From Perkinsus olseni (Eukaryota > Perkinsozoa > Perkinsida), in the NCBI GenBank assembly GCA_013115125.1, contig JABANN010000574.1, positions 1 to 20,529 on the forward strand: a stretch of DNA of 20,529 nucleotides, read 5' to 3'. This document shows, piece after piece, positions 17,777-20,529 of the stretch (position 1 is the first letter of the stretch; each line of letters starts with the position of its first letter). The notes below the pieces were generated by a model. It was not told where the DNA came from. It did not search any database and saw only the letters and a program-made list of their open reading frames with translations. The translations under genes were made by a program, and so were the position numbers.

Positions 17777-18582
17777 TTTTTCTTTCAAGTGAGTGAATTA
17801 GTAAGGCCTGTCCAGCTGTCTGCACCAGCTGGATACGCAAATTCAAACAAGGGAGGAACCATTTACGGGGAGTATAAACGAGAATGCTTTCGAGGCTCAA
17901 AATTTGGGCTCCCGCCGTGAAGTCGATGAGCCAAGGGCACTTCGGAAGAAACGTACTCATTGAGCGCTCCCAGTGCCAATGGCAATGTCCGCTAGCAATG
18001 CCAAGTGCGGTCCGATTGCATGGCGAGGAAGTTGTGATGCACGATCCCATGGAACGCATACAGAAACCTGGAGAAGCTAATCTGAATCGTGCGCTCTACC
18101 GCGGGAATCGTAGGACCTCGTAGTCTTGCTATGACTCGACCACAGGAGGAGGCTGCTGCTGCTGCTGCAATGAATGAGCGTTAGGGACTATCCATGAGAG
18201 CTATGAAACGCGCTGTTCCATCCTGTGAAAGCGCTCAGCTCTACTCCCAAAGGTGCTACCAACGCCAATGTCAAGACTACAAATTTGCGCGGCTCTAGCT
18301 GTACCAGCTAAAGGTTGCTAGGCTAGACTTCACATGATCCTCTCGGAACCCAGGCGACCAGAAGAGAGTTTCTTCAAGACACTGCAGGGTGCAATGTGCC
18401 ACAGCAGAGGCTCTCAGGTTGGAAATGGCAGATGAGCATCAGGTGAGCAACAATAGCACAAGAACATGATAAGGGGCATCATCAGTAGCATACACGGATC
18501 GTGGCAACGTGCGTTGCTTGCTTGTCAAGAGCCTCTCGAGCTTCTCCTTGAACGAGCATTCACCCGTTCTCTCATCTACTTG

Positions 18583-18651
18583 CGTATAACGGATTATACG
18601 TGTGATGCATGACACGACTATGGAATCCATAGTCGTGGAATCCATAGTATG
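18583..18651. repeat. Chained palindromes including a 12-bp-arm member
   Basis: CGTATAA and TTATACG flank CGGA (18583-18600). CGTGT and ACACG follow around an 8-nt loop. CACGACTATGGA and TCCATAGTCGTG (18613-18637) flank a single A, and CCATAGTATGG overlaps a second copy of TGGAATCCATAGT. Each right arm begins the next unit. Confidence 0.85.
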
Positions 18652-19011
18652 GATGTGCAGATGAGGGCCTGTATGGGAGAATAGTGGAGGCCAGCGGCAG
18701 ATCACGACGAAGCATGTCTCACGTCTGTCTGCTGTGCCGGCTACGCTGACGGGACCTCGGTTGCACCTCATAATGGATTGCGTTTCCTCTGCGTTTCTGT
18801 TGGCACACACAAAATGAGATTCTCATCGTGGACGTCGTCACCCGCCGTATAAGGAATGATAGAAACTTAAAATTAGCCTTCGTGAAAGTTTCGAATCCGA
18901 CGCTGGGAACCGGTTTCATCAGTCTAGCACGAATCTATCTTGGTTCGCGAGGCATCAGTCTAGGCAAGTTCGTAGAGCCCGGAATGTCGCACTCAGACAC
19001 GGGGCACGACA

Positions 19012-19033
19012 AACCTGAGTCAGGTTACCTGAC
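19012..19033. repeat. Two overlapping 15-bp palindromes
   Basis: AACCTGAGTCAGGTT (19012-19026) and GTCAGGTTACCTGAC (19019-19033) share GTCAGGTT; each has 7-bp arms and a single central base. Confidence 0.85.
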
Positions 19034-19186
19034 GCACTATCTTTTTCCCGCCCCCAACAGCTGCATCAATCCCCTCTCGACTAAAACACAAGCGGTACAT
19101 TAAGACGTTCTTTCCAAACTGGTTAAATGTGTGAAGGATGTTTTACATACAGCAAGGCTGGCTAAGTTGTGTGGAGTTATTCAACA

Positions 19187-19200
19187 TGTCAGGCCTGACA
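19187..19200. repeat. 14-bp even palindrome
   Basis: TGTCAGGCCTGACA is self-complementary over its full length and shares the CAGG/CCTG arms of the pair at 19012-19033. Confidence 0.85.
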
Positions 19201-19292
19201 AGGCGAACAAAATGAATGCTATTAGTCTCTGAACTCGCTGAGACTCACTTATTAAGGCTGACTTTAACGGGTTACTGCAGCTTTACTCCCGA

Positions 19293-19307
19293 GTCATCAC
19301 TGATGAC
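19293..19307. repeat. 15-bp palindrome with CACTG centre
   Basis: GTCATCACTGATGAC; its inner 11 bases CATCACTGATG are identical to the centre of the palindrome at 17750-17762. Confidence 0.85.
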
Positions 19308-19612
19308 CCGTCATTATACAGGGGCATCGGAGGGGAATGTGCGGGCTTGGTGCAACTCGAAGGTTGAACGCGCTGGACGGATGCCCGATGAAACGGTCCG
19401 AGAAGTTGCACTAGATGTTGATGTATGGTGCATTATACATCGGAGTGCTCCTTCTTACGGCCGGACCCTGAGAACATCCTGTGACCGAGGCCAGATTTTT
19501 CGTGCAGTGCTAGGTTGTGCAAGTTACTGTGTGGACGCACATTCTCACAGGACTTCTACTCGTGTAATGTACTTTCTCAGTCTAGCCGGGCAAGATCGAA
19601 ATCAGTGGGTCA

Positions 19613-20146
19613 CTAGGGACGTAGTTTTCCGAAGCTAAATTGCCCAATTCAAGCTTTAAGCAACTCTCGGCAATGATGGCGAGCCACAACTTACTCCGTG
19701 CCGGAAGGACCCCCGATGAGATTGGTATCCCGCCGCTCCAGCTGATCTGTGTTGCTGATGGCGTAATAGGTTATACTCCTACACATAGGAGGATCGTCGC
19801 AGAGCTGCTGCTGATGTTGAATACCCTTACCGTTTGTTTCCTTATATGCCTTATCTCGTCAGCTATCGTAGCTAGTTCGTGAAGTTCCTCATGACTAAGG
19901 CCAGGCTCTAAGATGACATCTCCCGGCACCGATTGGCAATCCGAAGTGTCCGTGGGAGCGCCAGCCTGATCAGCTAGCTCGCATAACCGCTGCACTAGGT
20001 CTCTTTTGCCACCTGAGTTCAAGTGAGTCGTCGGAGACTGTCGCGACGCGGCGTATCTTACCGTCGGAGGCAATGCCCTTCTGTCTGCAAAGTGTACGCA
20101 ATTGTCCCACGCGCATGGCCCCGAACTGTTGATGAAGGTCAGCCAT
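19613..20146 (-). CDS. SAP-domain protein, ~134 aa, four exons
   Basis: SAP domains are ~35-residue helix-hairpin motifs that usually bind DNA in nuclear proteins. Exons 20146-20062, 20012-19831, 19810-19695 and 19634-19613 join in phase (405 nt, stop TAG 19615-19613). The first intron (49 nt, GTAAGA to ACTCAG) splits the SAP motif; splicing restores LRTLCRQKGIASDGGKRDLV then QRLCELADQ, at residues ~15-43. The second intron is only 20, 23 or 26 nt, since its GTAAGG donor is followed by three tandem CAG acceptors; the third is 60 nt (GTAAGT to TTTAG). Without the tiny intron the frame ends at 19771 with a different C terminus. The reading frame is open upstream of ATG 20146 to about 20245, so an N-terminal extension is possible. 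The C-terminal half is unrecognised. Confidence 0.75.
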
Positions 20147-20529
20147 TGGAGTATTGAAGTACTTCTGCAGCAAGCACTCTTCGTGAAGGCTGGTGAAGGC
20201 GAAAGCGGACGTACGTGATGGCGTTGAGGAAATGCAAGAGAGCAAGCGTTTACTACGACGGACGTTCCGTTAAAAGATGACTCCTTCAATTGATGAGGGT
20301 ATCTCTTCGGTTGAAGTCCAGATCGGATGAGGAAAGTCGAGTTCGAACTTTTCAGCTCGTTGTGGACTACTTTGGCGTAAGGGTTACATGCTGACGAACT
20401 AATCGATCAGGCGGGGACTGATTTAGGGCGAGCGAGATTGTCATACTCGTTGTGTGGGCTACATCGAATCTCGACAACCTGTGTTGTCGAAAACGCGCTG
20501 TCCAGATGAAGTTGACGCATACTATTGGC
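20147..20529. other. Region upstream of the SAP gene to window edge
   Basis: No gene is supportable beyond a possible SAP upstream exon. A hairpin TCGACAAC / GTTGTCGA with loop CTGT lies at 20471-20490. Confidence 0.45.

Larger units (their letters stand above)
17720..19612. other. Long intergenic stretch with palindrome clusters and weak open frames
   Basis: Nearly 1.9 kb without a supportable gene. Open frames on the + strand at 17884-18123 (79 codons), 18828-19103 (91) and 19216-19638 (140) show no domain. Frames of that length are expected by chance in a window this size. A (GCT)n run lies at 18152-18168. Palindrome clusters at 17731, 18583, 19012, 19187 and 19293 are listed separately. 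Confidence 0.45.

Noticed and set aside
18885-18905. tRNA T-arm (TTTCGAATCC)
   Set aside because: No acceptor stem or anticodon arm can be folded around it.
19216-19638. 140-codon + strand frame as a gene
   Set aside because: A few frames of this length are expected by chance in six frames of 20 kb; it overlaps the SAP gene end and holds a palindrome, with no domain.

Overview
The window looks like nuclear DNA of an intron-dense unicellular eukaryote, most likely an alveolate related to Perkinsus or the dinoflagellates. The lineage is inferred from gene style and remembered family resemblance; no marker gene is present. The clearest genes are cut into many short exons by introns that begin GT, end AG and are mostly 34-60 nt long. 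Coding therefore rarely shows as long open frames, and most genes here were assembled by hand from exon/intron phase. No rRNA, tRNA, CRISPR array, insertion sequence or virus-like element was recognised.

Layout. 1-1680 (+): 3' part of a coiled-coil protein gene in 11 exons, cut by the window edge. 2187-2735 (+): truncated haemoglobin. 3274-3896 (+): AT-richer stretch with a tentative small gene and a second open frame. 4236-5048 (-): four-helix membrane protein in three exons. 5422-7497 (-): two-RRM, polyQ, hnRNP/DAZAP-like RNA-binding protein of 408 aa in 14 exons, the best-resolved gene. 7924-9326 (+): two weak small gene models. 9699-10649 (-): single-exon membrane-anchored protein of 316 aa. 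15061-15945 (-): a diverged paralogue of it with an in-frame stop. Between the paralogues on the + strand lie tentative genes at 11460-11786, 12423-13808, 13940-14544 and 14698-15045. 17041-17719 (+): tentative two-exon gene. 19613-20146 (-): SAP-domain protein in four exons.

Confidence is uneven. The RRM, globin, SAP, four-helix and paralogue genes rest on recognisable domains or clear paralogy. The 11-exon coiled-coil gene rests on phase consistency over every junction. The other spliced models rest on the same reasoning with fewer checks and may be partly wrong. No gene set here reads as one pathway; the RRM and SAP proteins both belong to nucleic-acid-binding families.

The most unusual feature is an abundance of short, odd-length, near-perfect palindromes (arms 6-14 bp, usually one unpaired central base), mostly between genes. 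Eight share a CA(C/G)TG centre. In several clusters they are chained, so that the right arm of one is the left arm of the next. Some sit on predicted 5' splice sites. A second unusual feature is a possible class of introns of only 20-26 nt.
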